64,000 nucleotides of DNA. Source: Pseudomonadota bacterium (GTDB taxonomy: Bacteria > Bdellovibrionota > Bacteriovoracia > Bacteriovoracales > Bacteriovoracaceae). Below, piece after piece: positions 51,905 through 61,078 of the stretch (position 1 is its first letter; every line of letters begins with the position of its first letter). The stretch is taken from contig JAIYDC010000146.1 in the NCBI GenBank assembly GCA_027487685.1, forward strand, positions 1 through 64,000, given 5' to 3'. Both the position numbers and the translations under genes were made by a program. The notes under the pieces were generated by a model. It saw only the letters and a program-made list of their open reading frames with translations. It was not told the DNA's origin and did no database searches.

Positions 51905-53638
51905 ATGAAGCTTTCGTATTTCACACTCGCCCTAGTGCTCGTTGGTGTGATCGCCTGTACCCGCCAAAAAGACGATAAGATTAAAGAACTCAACCTCATC
52001 TCAGCCGCGAAAGTGGCGGGCTTTGATCCGGCACTGGCCGGTGACATTTACCAATCTAACGAGATGGGTAAGGTTTTCGAGGGTCTCTACGAGTACCATC
52101 CCACCAAGCGTCCCTACGAGCTCATTCCATCACTGGCCGAGGCCATGCCGGAGGTGAGTGCAGATCAGTTAACCTATACCTTCCGCATCCGGAAGGGAGT
52201 TAAATTCCACGATGACAAATGCTTCCCGAGCGGTAAGGGCCGTGAGCTGAAGGCCTCTGATTTCGTCTTTTCATTAAAGCGTCTCGCCGATCCGAAAGTG
52301 ATGTCCAAGGGGTGGTGGCTTTTTGATGGCAAACTTGCTGGCGTCGATGAATGGCGCCAGAAAGCTTCTGCAAGCGGAGCTGCGGATTACGCTGCACCTA
52401 TCGAAGGTATTCTGGCCCTCGATGACTACACTCTGCAGCTGAAGCTTGTGAGGCCATACCCACAGCTGATGTATTCCCTGGCGATGACCTTCACCGTCGC
52501 CGTCGCCAAAGAGGCGGTAGATTTTTATAAGGATCAGTTTCTCAACCACCCGGTAGGAACAGGCCCCTTCGTTCTGCCTGAATTTACCCAGTCGAACACT
52601 ATTGTTTATAACCGGAACCCTAACTACCGCGAGAAGTATTATCCATCGGAGGATCCAGCTCTATCTAAGCAACGCGTGCCTATGGTGGATCGAATCGTCG
52701 TGCATGTCCTCCCTGAGGCCCAGCCGCGGTGGTTGAACTTTAATAAGGCCAAGGTCGATGTGCTTGAGCTTCCCAAGGATAACTTCGAGCAAGCGCTGAC
52801 CAAAGAGCTCACACTCACGGAAGAGATGAAGCAGAAGAGTGTCAAATACGCAGCAGAGCCCATGCTCGACGTGACTTTCTACGCCTTCAACCACGACGAC
52901 CCTCTCTTTAAAAAGAACCTCAAGCTCCGGCAGGCGATGTCTCTCGGGTACGACCGGAATAAATCCAACGCTCTTTTCTATAACAGTACGGCCCTCAACG
53001 CTCAGGGGCCTATTCCTCCTGGTCTCGGTGGGTACGATTCTTCCTTCAAGAATCCCTATGTTGAGTACGATGTCGCCAAAGCGAAAGAACTCCTGAAGGA
53101 AGCGGGTTACCCAGGGGGCAAAGGTCTGCCAGAGATTACAGTCCAAACGACGAACAACACGGATTCCCGGCAGATGCTCGAATTTTTCACCAAAAGCATG
53201 GCCGAGCTTGGTATCAGGATCAAGATCGGGGCCAACACCTGGCCAGAACTGGTGAATAAAGTCTCGAAGCGTCAGTACCAGATTTACACCATGGCCTGGC
53301 ACGGAGATTATCCGGACGCGGAAAACTTCCTCGCGATTCTCCACTGTCCCAACCAGGCACCTGGATCGAACGGAGCGAATTATTGTAACCCACAATTTGA
53401 TGAGCTCTTTAGGAAGGCTTCAGTGCTGCAAGACTCCCCCGAGCGGACGAAGAGCTACCAAGAGCTCAACCGGATGGCGGCTCTGGACGTTCCCTGGATC
53501 TTTGGCGTCCACCGTACAAGGCATTACCTCTCTCAGGGGTGGGTCAAGAACTTCGTCTATACGGAGTACTTCCAACACCTCTGGCAGTACCTGGATGTCG
53601 ATATGGAGAAGAAGAAAGAACTGAGCGCGAAATTTTAA
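51905..53638 (+). CDS. Peptide-type ABC transporter substrate-binding lipoprotein (OppA-like)
   Basis: A 577-residue lipoprotein (lipobox 'VGVIAC', C18) of solute-binding family 5. Seen: 'NLISAAKVAGFDPALAGDIY', 'KRPYELIPSLAEAMPEVSAD' and 'TYTFRIRKGVKFHDD', all typical of OppA/DppA-type proteins that deliver peptides or related solutes to an ABC importer. No permease or ATPase gene is adjacent. An AAGGAGA site lies 6 nt before the ATG. Confidence 0.9.
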   Translation: MKLSYFTLALVLVGVIACTRQKDDKIKELNLISAAKVAGFDPALAGDIYQSNEMGKVFEGLYEYHPTKRPYELIPSLAEAMPEVSADQLTYTFRIRKGVKFHDDKCFPSGKGRELKASDFVFSLKRLADPKVMSKGWWLFDGKLAGVDEWRQKASASGAADYAAPIEGILALDDYTLQLKLVRPYPQLMYSLAMTFTVAVAKEAVDFYKDQFLNHPVGTGPFVLPEFTQSNTIVYNRNPNYREKYYPSEDPALSKQRVPMVDRIVVHVLPEAQPRWLNFNKAKVDVLELPKDNFEQALTKELTLTEEMKQKSVKYAAEPMLDVTFYAFNHDDPLFKKNLKLRQAMSLGYDRNKSNALFYNSTALNAQGPIPPGLGGYDSSFKNPYVEYDVAKAKELLKEAGYPGGKGLPEITVQTTNNTDSRQMLEFFTKSMAELGIRIKIGANTWPELVNKVSKRQYQIYTMAWHGDYPDAENFLAILHCPNQAPGSNGANYCNPQFDELFRKASVLQDSPERTKSYQELNRMAALDVPWIFGVHRTRHYLSQGWVKNFVYTEYFQHLWQYLDVDMEKKKELSAKF

Positions 53639-53653
53639 GCTCCGGAGGGCCCA

Positions 53654-54103
53654 ATGAAGCAGATCCTTCAGATGATTTTCTTTGGATTCATTGGCGCCCT
53701 CCTTTTCCAGGCCCTGCGGCTTGAGAGCGAGGCCATTCGTCATATGCCTTCTATTCTCACCGCAACCGGGATCAATATCGTCGACGGAACTGGCCGTATT
53801 CGGATGCAGATCGGTTTTTCCAAGGACGGGCCGCCGGGAATTTGGATGATGGATGAGCGGGGTATGCCGCGGCTGATCATGGGGCTCTACGGAGACCAAA
53901 CGTCGTACCTTGGTCTTCAGGATAAAGAGGGCCGGATGATCCAGCTTATGCGCTCCACTGGCGAATCCGAATCGCCCCTTCTGATCTTCAAGCATCAGGG
54001 TCAGGATCGCTTCATTACGGGCCTGGGTCCGGAAGCGAAGCCGTTCCTAATGTACTTTGACGGAGGAACTCGCAAACATCTCTTCGGTACCTATGCGCCC
54101 TAG
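53654..54103 (+). CDS. Membrane-anchored protein with Asp/Gly/Arg strand repeats
   Basis: A 149-residue protein with a hydrophobic N-terminus ('MIFFGFIGALLFQAL') and a body of repeated short strands of the form D-x-x-G-x-x-R ('DGTGRIRMQIG', 'DERGMPRLIMG', 'DKEGRMIQLM'). No family recognised. It starts 15 bp after the OppA-like gene behind GGAGG, and its 3' end overlaps the start of the TPM-domain lipoprotein by 11 bp, so the three genes form one unit. Confidence 0.6.
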   Translation: MKQILQMIFFGFIGALLFQALRLESEAIRHMPSILTATGINIVDGTGRIRMQIGFSKDGPPGIWMMDERGMPRLIMGLYGDQTSYLGLQDKEGRMIQLMRSTGESESPLLIFKHQGQDRFITGLGPEAKPFLMYFDGGTRKHLFGTYAP

Positions 54104-55376
54104 TTTTCTCGTCCTTCTTGCAGTCCTGGCCTCCGGTTGCTTCCGGGGGGATAAAACCTACGTCTTCATCAACGAAACCTCGGATCATCGTTTCGACGAA
54201 TCGATCCGAATGAGCATATATGCCGCTTACCGCCGATCAGGAGTGCAAAATGCTGTCGTTATCTCCGATCGGGAGCGCGACGCTGAGAAACTGTTTCAGA
54301 AGCTCAAGATAGGATTAACAACTCGTGGGAGGGGCATCCTCTATCTCTTTTCACCCCGCGAGCGGCGGCTCCAGATCGAGGTTGGCTACGCACTCGAGGG
54401 GGTCCTGCCTGACGTTCGGGTGAAAATGCTTGAGCTCGCAGCGAAGAGCTTTATTTATTCGGACCGCTACCAGGACTTTTGGGCCGAACTGATAAACACC
54501 ATGAATATCGACGTGCAACAGGGTGGTGGGGCCGACGAGTTCCCGGTTCCCCTCAAATTCCTTTCCGGTGGGGCAGGGATTACGTCAAACAGCTACGACA
54601 AATCGTTTGACCAGTTTAAGCTTGAATCCCCTGGAAGCGTCGATGTCCTAAAATTCCGGGCCGGCGCGGATATCCGAGAAAGCTACGATCGTTATTTGCA
54701 GAGTCTCGCTCAGGGCGTGGGTGACGTGGGACTCGATCTGTTGACGGACGAGGCACGTTTTCGACGCAATCTCATTCCCCTGACGAACTTCCAGCTTTTT
54801 CGTAACCACCGCATGCTAATGGCCGCGGGGATCGACACAATCCTCGAAAGTGGAAACCTTGCCTTCATTTTTCCCCGCGGAGGTCATCCGGTGCTACCGG
54901 TGATTCTCCGCAAGGAAGGGGCAAAGTGGCGGGTCCACGAGGCGCTAGCCTGGTCACTCTTTCAGCGCTTCGAGGATTCTTCTCAGGTCTTTTTGAAGTT
55001 CCCGCTTCGGGATGCAGCTCCCGCGCTCATGACCTACATCCAGCGCGTCTTCGGCAATCCTATTTACCGAGGGCCGGAGTTCTCGCTGCCTGAGCTTGGG
55101 TCTCCTCTCGTCGCCGGCGCTTCCGCTGAAATGGTCACGCTAAAGCTCGCCTGGCCTGACTATATTGTGAGTAAATATGCATCCTCTGACGAAGAGGAAA
55201 AGCTTTGGATCCTCGCCGATGCCTACCAGAGTCTGGGTCAGTTTACCCGTTTCGTAGACACTTACCTGAAGCTCTCGCAGAAAAGGCCCAATGACAGTAC
55301 GGTGAAAAGGAACTTCGAGTTCTACCAAAAGCACGCTCTCTTCAACGACGACGAATGGCGCCTTTCACTTGAATAA
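54093..55376 (+). CDS. TPM-domain lipoprotein
   Basis: A 427-residue lipoprotein (lipobox 'VLASGC', C16). Residues about 60-130 resemble a TPM domain ('RGILYLFSPRERRLQIEVGY' and 'ALEGVLPDVRVKML'), a fold found in periplasmic proteins such as YgcG. The rest, about 300 residues, is of unknown fold. The ATG at 54093 lies inside the end of the preceding gene; an earlier in-frame start lacks a signal peptide. A stem-loop (TGGCCGA/TCGGCCA, 55377-55414) follows the stop and may terminate both this gene and the convergent one. Confidence 0.65.
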   Translation: MRPSFLVLLAVLASGCFRGDKTYVFINETSDHRFDESIRMSIYAAYRRSGVQNAVVISDRERDAEKLFQKLKIGLTTRGRGILYLFSPRERRLQIEVGYALEGVLPDVRVKMLELAAKSFIYSDRYQDFWAELINTMNIDVQQGGGADEFPVPLKFLSGGAGITSNSYDKSFDQFKLESPGSVDVLKFRAGADIRESYDRYLQSLAQGVGDVGLDLLTDEARFRRNLIPLTNFQLFRNHRMLMAAGIDTILESGNLAFIFPRGGHPVLPVILRKEGAKWRVHEALAWSLFQRFEDSSQVFLKFPLRDAAPALMTYIQRVFGNPIYRGPEFSLPELGSPLVAGASAEMVTLKLAWPDYIVSKYASSDEEEKLWILADAYQSLGQFTRFVDTYLKLSQKRPNDSTVKRNFEFYQKHALFNDDEWRLSLE

Positions 55377-55416
55377 TGGCCGAATGACGGTGCTTCCTGA
55401 TCGCCCCTCGGCCAAT

Positions 55417-56469
55417 TTATTGTGGAGTCGTGACCGGTGCTGATGGTTCGCCTGAACCGCCAGAGGGGACCTCAGTCCTATTTGGATTTTGCAACATTCG
55501 GCAATAACCTTGGAGCATAAAGATCTGTTGGCTCAAGGTTCCGCTGTTGCCGCTCATGCCACCCCCGCCCATTCCTCCGACAAGGCCCCCAGTCGCATTA
55601 GGAACGTTGATGATCGGTCGCAGCCGCGAAGAATTTTGCATGACTTCTCTGGTGAGCTCCTCTTCACTTACATGGCAGCGAGTGATGGTCTCGCTATGCT
55701 TGGTGTGCAAACGCTGGATTTCTTCACAGGCATCACGGTTAAAGACCGGTACATTTTGGATAGAACCGTCACGGCTTTGGAAATTCCGTCGATCCACAGA
55801 CACTGGTGAGCAGATCCCATCACGGATCTCGAATTCCGCCTGAACTCCTAGGGTCAAATTCATGTTCGTGTTCTTATGAAGATCGCGAAGGCCGCGCTCG
55901 ATTCGAGTGACTGTGCGCTGATCGCGCCTCTGGGTTTGCCGAAGATCACGGTAGAGTTCTTCGCTCATTCCGAGCTGTGTTCGTTCAGATGGTGTGAGCT
56001 GCGAGAGGGATCGACTGTGTTGATGCCCAAGTTCGTCGGTAATGGTAAAGACCGGCTCCATGTTCGGAGATCCATCTGGCCCAGGTCTGGCCCCCCCCAC
56101 CGCAGTGATAGAGTTCATCTGCGTTTGAATGTGCATGTGGCGCATTTGGTTGAGGGTCAGGCGATCGACTCTATTCGCTCCTGTTTGAACCCGAATCACA
56201 CGGTTCTGTTCGTCGCGAGAGAGAACTATTTCGTAGTTGTATTTGTTGCCCATCACGGTGTGTTCAATCACATAGCTTTCGCGGCGGCCCTCCGTGGTCT
56301 TGGTTTTAATTCGCTGCCCAGGACTTAGGAGGATCTGGCCTTGGGAATTCAGCGGTGTGACCTCGAGGTTCGCAGCATAGTTGCAACGTGAGTAGTCTAT
56401 CGTTGGGGTCTGCGCGCTGACGGCGAAGGTTGAAAGTGATAGGGTCATGATGGTTAAAGCAGTTTTCAT
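55417..56469 (-). CDS. Secreted protein with Gly-rich C-terminus
   Basis: A 350-residue exported protein: signal peptide 1-19 ('LSTFAVSAQ'), a beta-rich N-terminal part with few cysteines, a helical, Arg/Gln-rich central segment ('DLRQTQRRDQRTVTRIERGL') and a Gly-rich C-terminal tail ('GGLVGGMGGGGMSGN'). No family recognised. It is probably periplasmic or surface-exposed. Confidence 0.6.
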   Translation of the reverse strand: MKTALTIMTLSLSTFAVSAQTPTIDYSRCNYAANLEVTPLNSQGQILLSPGQRIKTKTTEGRRESYVIEHTVMGNKYNYEIVLSRDEQNRVIRVQTGANRVDRLTLNQMRHMHIQTQMNSITAVGGARPGPDGSPNMEPVFTITDELGHQHSRSLSQLTPSERTQLGMSEELYRDLRQTQRRDQRTVTRIERGLRDLHKNTNMNLTLGVQAEFEIRDGICSPVSVDRRNFQSRDGSIQNVPVFNRDACEEIQRLHTKHSETITRCHVSEEELTREVMQNSSRLRPIINVPNATGGLVGGMGGGGMSGNSGTLSQQIFMLQGYCRMLQNPNRTEVPSGGSGEPSAPVTTPQ

Positions 56470-56564
56470 TATCTCTCCAGATGAAGTCCTTGCGTTCGAA
56501 GATATTGTAACAAAGATTATTTATTCTCACTGAATAGGTAAGCTTTGCCGGAGAGGGGTGATTT

Positions 56565-57749
56565 TTAACCGATTCTGAAATGTGATGTGTGGCTTGAGTA
56601 GGCCATCGTTCCTGGGATATTGAACTGACCGATTTGTTCAAAGGAATCGACGGAATAAACCCTGACCATCGACTGTGGATCGTGGCGCTCCATGAGCGAG
56701 GTTACAAAGATAAGTTTTCCATCGTTACTCAGGCTCAGACCACGTGGCGTGGGAGTCTGGATTCTCTTCACAAGCTTGCCAGTTTTATAATCAAAGATGT
56801 AGAGCGATGACTCAACAAGATTTGTCATGAATGACAAGCCTCGGTTTTCCAGACCGCAGATGCTCACAGAGAGACCGCTGAAGTGCTCACGGAAGTTTTC
56901 ACCCACTGAAAAGCCTTTTACATTTTTGTCCGGATCGATACTCCCGATGACGGTCTCGACCTGCCGGGATTGCACCCCACCGGTATAAATAAGATACCCG
57001 TCACTTAGATCCGAAAAGTGCTCCGCGTGCTCCCGCATCCCGTAGACCCGGCGGAAAATCTGGCCGGTTTTTATGTCATACCAAAGGATCGATGGACCGT
57101 GGGTCTTGGTACGCTCCGAGAGAGTCATGATGACATACTTGCGGTCATAGGAGAGAGAGCACTGGTGTGCTCCCGCGCCGCCGGGGATCTCGAGTTCGCG
57201 CAGCATCTTACCAGTCTTCGTGTCGAAGAGAACGATCGAAGCGTTATGATTATTGTAGAGGAACGAGGCAGCGTAAAAGAGAGTAGTGCCAGGGATGTAG
57301 CAGCCGTGACCGTAGAAACTTTTGGTGCCCAGGTCGAGTTCTGCTGTGACCTTGTTCGCAACGACGTCAAACTCAACACATTTTTTTCCACGGCGTGGGA
57401 TGAGCATGATTCGGTTTGGGAGGTCCGGGTTTTGTTCCACCGAGTGAGAAAAGATAGGCACGTCGACCACAGCATTTTCCATTCTATCGTTATAGAAGGC
57501 AATACCCGGGTTTTGGGCCCCAAAATCTCCGTCCTGGCGCTCGTGGATGAACTTGATCGTAGGGTCGACACCTGTCATCGCGAGACGTCCGAAGTTGCCT
57601 TTTGAGCGCTTAAGGAGTTCCAAGAATTTCCTGTGATCGTTCCTCTGGAAAATTGGCGCCGTCGATGGGCCGGTTGAAAAGGCCGTCCTAGGGAGTGATA
57701 ATGCGACTGCGCTCAGGAAGCTAGTCAGGATGAATTCTCTTCTTTTCAT
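56565..57749 (-). CDS. DUF1513-like beta-propeller protein with twin-arginine signal
   Basis: A 394-residue exported protein. The N-terminus 'MKRREFILTSFLSAVALSLP' has a twin-arginine pattern (KRREF) and a hydrophobic core, so export by Tat is plausible. The body resembles the DUF1513 family of beta-propellers ('FYGHGCYIPGTTLFYAASF', 'GAHQCSLSYDRKYVIMTLSE', 'TPRGLSLSNDGKLIFVTSLM'), and ends 'SSHTSHFRIG'. A related protein without the signal is at 58708. The family is often linked to metal handling, but no function is shown here. Confidence 0.65.
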   Translation of the reverse strand: MKRREFILTSFLSAVALSLPRTAFSTGPSTAPIFQRNDHRKFLELLKRSKGNFGRLAMTGVDPTIKFIHERQDGDFGAQNPGIAFYNDRMENAVVDVPIFSHSVEQNPDLPNRIMLIPRRGKKCVEFDVVANKVTAELDLGTKSFYGHGCYIPGTTLFYAASFLYNNHNASIVLFDTKTGKMLRELEIPGGAGAHQCSLSYDRKYVIMTLSERTKTHGPSILWYDIKTGQIFRRVYGMREHAEHFSDLSDGYLIYTGGVQSRQVETVIGSIDPDKNVKGFSVGENFREHFSGLSVSICGLENRGLSFMTNLVESSLYIFDYKTGKLVKRIQTPTPRGLSLSNDGKLIFVTSLMERHDPQSMVRVYSVDSFEQIGQFNIPGTMAYSSHTSHFRIG

Positions 57750-57845
57750 AGGCGACCTCTGGTCAACAGATTCATGCTTTGATTATACCTTAGAAGGGCC
57801 CAGAGAAAGTTAAACAAATCATAACTGAATGACTTAGAAGTTCAC

Positions 57846-58601
57846 TTAACCTTGATCGGGGAGGAGTATTGTATCGTGATTTTCGAGCTGACACCTGTAA
57901 CCCCCAGCAACAGGTGCTGAGGTCATTTTTAATTCGAAGTTGTAGCGCCAACGATCGGGCCTGTTGTTTTCGGTCACAACGATATAATCCTCTTCCAGGG
58001 GAACTTCGTATCCCTCGAAGGCCCTTACGCCAAAAGCGTCGGTCAGTTTTCCGATGCCGTAAGCTGAGGGGTTTTCTCGGGAGTTCAGGTAATGAACTTC
58101 GCCCTCGCCACTGGTGACCTTAAGTGTCTGATCAATTTGACCTAACTCTGCCTCAAAAAGACAACGAAACGGACGAGCATCAACGGGGGATGGGTATGTC
58201 GCACCGATTATAAATGATCTTCGGTTGAGTATAAGATCTTTGGGGCCAATGACTTTTTGGTAGTCTGCCAGGATAAGTGAGCTGTTGTTATAGGCCCGTC
58301 GAATGGCGCCCAATACGTTGAGGTTAACATCGAAGGCCTCGTCAAATGTCCTTGGATTGCTACTTGAGTGCGGGCCCTGATTGGCCTGGATCGGCGCTTC
58401 TCCCCGATGAACAGCAGGAAGACAGCGGCATTTGCTGCTGGAGATTTCTAACTCGCGCTTGTTTCCCGGCATCTGTCCTGAAAGGCTCAAAGGCCGTGGG
58501 GCCTGGTAGGCTTCATGAGAGGCAGGATGACGTAAACCCACAGGCACAATAGTACAGCCAGTCAACAATGAGAGGGTACCCCAAAAAAGGAACATGTTCA
58601 T
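57846..58601 (-). CDS. Lipoprotein with paired cysteines
   Basis: A 251-residue lipoprotein (lipobox 'LLTGC', C16). 'SSKCRCLPAV' carries a CxC pair; other cysteines are in 'PFRCLFEAE' and 'GYRCQLEN'. No family recognised. The start at 58601 is chosen because it places the lipobox correctly; a longer ORF would add 13 residues before the signal peptide. It lies between the two DUF1513-like genes, on the same strand as the first. Confidence 0.65.
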   Translation of the reverse strand: MNMFLFWGTLSLLTGCTIVPVGLRHPASHEAYQAPRPLSLSGQMPGNKRELEISSSKCRCLPAVHRGEAPIQANQGPHSSSNPRTFDEAFDVNLNVLGAIRRAYNNSSLILADYQKVIGPKDLILNRRSFIIGATYPSPVDARPFRCLFEAELGQIDQTLKVTSGEGEVHYLNSRENPSAYGIGKLTDAFGVRAFEGYEVPLEEDYIVVTENNRPDRWRYNFELKMTSAPVAGGYRCQLENHDTILLPDQG

Positions 58602-58707
58602 GCGTAGAAAACTCCAATCTCTGAGTCTCTGTATCGGCAATTCATGGCAAAAGCTTGATCAGGCAGGCCCCTTCACACTTAAGAGCGATCGAAACCTCTG
58701 GAAGTAA

Positions 58708-59775
58708 ATGAGGTTTATTTTAGCGAATGAAATAGGCTATGATACCCCCATGAGAGATAAGAATTCAGTCTTGGGCCAGACTCTCGTGACTTGCGGGTAT
58801 CATAAGGGGCACAGCTTCAAGACGATTTTCTACAATCCAGTGACGGGTCAGCGGCAGGTCTTCGAGACACCTTGCGAGACCCATGATGTTGTTCAGGACC
58901 CTCATTGTGATCAGCGCTTCGCCGCATTTGGCCGCAGGCCTCCGGTTAATCAGTCATTTATTTTCCGGCTTGATCAACCGGGCCTCAATCATGCCTTTGC
59001 GGCGATTCCAGACCACTCTTTTTTTGGGCATGGTTTCTGGACTCAGAATAATATCCTTGGGACTTCGGAGGTTTCTGGTTCTGGCCAGTCGAAGATCGTT
59101 TTACGTTGCGGAGATGCTCCTGAGGAGGTGATAGAGATTATCGACTCCTCTGGCTACGCAGTTCATGCCCTGGAGTACGAACCTGCTACAGATACCATTC
59201 TTCTGGCCCATAATGGTGATTGGTACTCCCCAAAGCGACCTCAGACAAACGGACCGTGCTTTGAGCTTTTTAATCTTAAGACTCGAAAGTCCCGGCACTT
59301 TTATTTCCCTGAACTTCCTTACACTTTCGGGCTACAGCATTTCCTTAAAATCGGGGATGAGGTGTATTGCTTGTTTCGAATTCCTCCAGACTTTCCCCAC
59401 GATCCTGGGACTACTGCTGTCCCCTTTGTGAAGCTCAATCTTCAAACGGGGAAGTGTAAGTTCATGCCCTTTCCCTCGAAGTTCCTTCTGGACGAGTTCT
59501 ACTCCGATGCCCTTAGCATTCAGGTCAATGATCACTTTATTGTAATAACGGGCCAGCGGGGAAGCCTTCTCTGCATTTGGGAGAGGGAGACAGACGCATT
59601 CCTCTATGCTCTTCCCTTTCACTTTCCAAGCGGGGTAAGTCTTAATGGGAACACCGCCCACGTTTCGACCAGATCAGGTCTTCTCTACGAAGTGAGTCTT
59701 GAACAGCGATCGAGGAAGCTCCTGGACCGAGAGTTCTTTGCTTCTTCGCACCATCAAGCGGTGAGGATAGGCTAA
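58708..59775 (+). CDS. DUF1513-like beta-propeller, cytoplasmic paralogue
   Basis: A 355-residue protein without a signal peptide. It ends 'ASSHHQAVRIG', close to 'SSHTSHFRIG' of the protein at 56565, and shares propeller-like strands ('HSFFGHGFWTQNNILGTSE', 'GVSLNGNTAHVSTRSGLLY'). The similarity is by eye only. The ATG at 58708 follows GGAAG; an ATG at 58750 is also possible. It is divergent from the lipoprotein gene; both probably share the 106-bp gap for promoters. Confidence 0.5.
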   Translation: MRFILANEIGYDTPMRDKNSVLGQTLVTCGYHKGHSFKTIFYNPVTGQRQVFETPCETHDVVQDPHCDQRFAAFGRRPPVNQSFIFRLDQPGLNHAFAAIPDHSFFGHGFWTQNNILGTSEVSGSGQSKIVLRCGDAPEEVIEIIDSSGYAVHALEYEPATDTILLAHNGDWYSPKRPQTNGPCFELFNLKTRKSRHFYFPELPYTFGLQHFLKIGDEVYCLFRIPPDFPHDPGTTAVPFVKLNLQTGKCKFMPFPSKFLLDEFYSDALSIQVNDHFIVITGQRGSLLCIWERETDAFLYALPFHFPSGVSLNGNTAHVSTRSGLLYEVSLEQRSRKLLDREFFASSHHQAVRIG

Positions 59776-59781
59776 GCTAAG

Positions 59782-60306
59782 CTAAGCCTTTATTTCTCCA
59801 ACCCAGATCGCCATATAGATGTCGTCTACGTAGTGATCTTTGCCATACTTAAGTCGTTTGAGTTTTCTACCTTCTTCGATAAAATCTAATTTTCGGTAGA
59901 GTTCAATAGCCTTGAGATTGGAAGACCTGACCTGGAGTTCGATTTTTTCGACTCTCGGATTTGCTCTGGCCCAGGAGATAAGGTGCTCCAAAAGACGTCG
60001 TCCGATACCTTGGCCTTGATGGCCCTCGTGGATGGCGATAGTCAGTACGGCAACATGTGAGGTCACGGCAAGCTTATGGGGATCGAGAAGGGCATGTCCC
60101 AAGATTCCAGTTTCATCCTCGATGACAAGATAGATTCCGGATTCGCTTTTAGAAAGGGCGATGATCTTTTCCCGAAAATGCTCGTCTATTAGTTCATCGG
60201 GTCGCGACGCAAGTCTCCCGGGGATCTTGGCGATTTCTCTTTCCGCAGCGGCGAGGATCGCTGCATCCTCTGGGGTTGCTCTTCGGATGGTGCTCATTGA
60301 TTTCAT
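59782..60306 (-). CDS. GNAT-family N-acetyltransferase
   Basis: A 174-residue acetyl-CoA-dependent N-acetyltransferase. Motif A with the acetyl-CoA-binding Q/R-x-x-G-x-G/A pattern is 'EGHQGQGIGRRLLEHLI', followed by motif B 'NLKAIELYRKLDFIEEGRK', similar in style to RimI/RimJ-type enzymes. The substrate is unknown. Starts at 60306 or at the ATG three codons later are equally weak. Its tail nearly abuts the 58708 gene. Confidence 0.85.
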   Translation of the reverse strand: MKSMSTIRRATPEDAAILAAAEREIAKIPGRLASRPDELIDEHFREKIIALSKSESGIYLVIEDETGILGHALLDPHKLAVTSHVAVLTIAIHEGHQGQGIGRRLLEHLISWARANPRVEKIELQVRSSNLKAIELYRKLDFIEEGRKLKRLKYGKDHYVDDIYMAIWVGEIKA

Positions 60307-60413
60307 GGTCTTAAAAGCCTATCGCTTTTTCATCTTCCTGCAAACGTCAGGCGTCTTCCTTCATGATGATTTAATGACTGGCCCTTCGACAGAGGGGAAG
60401 AGAAAATAACTTT

Positions 60414-60869
60414 ATGATTACGATTTACATCGACGCCGACGGCTGCCCGGTTAAAGAAGAAACCTATAAGGTGGCCATGCGCTACCAGATTCCTGTGGTT
60501 CTGGTCGCTAATAAGGCGCTTATGATTCCGCCGGACCCGCTTTTTCAAATGAAGGTTGTTCCCCAGGGGGCAGATGAAGCGGATAACTGGATCGCGGACA
60601 ATATTCAGGACAACGATATTTGTATTACAGCGGATATTCCCCTCGCTGACCGGTGCTTAAAGAAAATGGCCCGGGTCCTGAACGTCAGGGGAGAGGAGTT
60701 CACCGAAGATATGATCGGGGACGCCATGGCGACGAGGGAGCTTATGAAGCACCTGCGGGAGCTTGGTGAGGCGCGAGGTGGGCCGCCGCCGTTTGATAAG
60801 AAGGATCGGTCGGCGTTCCTTGGATCGCTGGATCGGGTGATTCAGGGGATTAAGCGGAAGTTGGGCTAA
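60414..60869 (+). CDS. YaiI/YqxD-family protein (DUF188)
   Basis: A 151-residue protein of the UPF0178/DUF188 family, recognised by 'IYIDADGCPVKEETYKVA', 'DEADNWIADNI', 'CITADIPLADRC' and 'RGGPPPFDKKDRSAFLG'. The fold is nuclease-like (PIN/NYN type), but the reaction is unknown. It has no partner in an operon. Confidence 0.9.
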   Translation: MITIYIDADGCPVKEETYKVAMRYQIPVVLVANKALMIPPDPLFQMKVVPQGADEADNWIADNIQDNDICITADIPLADRCLKKMARVLNVRGEEFTEDMIGDAMATRELMKHLRELGEARGGPPPFDKKDRSAFLGSLDRVIQGIKRKLG

Positions 60870-61078
60870 AAAAGTGGATATTTTTGTCAACGTTAGCTTT
60901 TGATGTTTAGAGTTTCTAAGGCATGTAATAAATGATCAGAGTGGCAACTTCCCCTGAGGATGGGGTTAAGTAGCCACCTATCTTAAAAGAATGCACAACT
61001 CCCTGGCCTTGCGGCTTAGACAATAAATCCGACATTTGCTACATTTTTTTAAACGATACAATTATTTGGGGCCTGTTC

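Noticed and set aside
59771-59785. Tandem GCTAA repeat (three copies)
   Set aside because: Very short; three copies of a pentamer at a gene end are not unusual.
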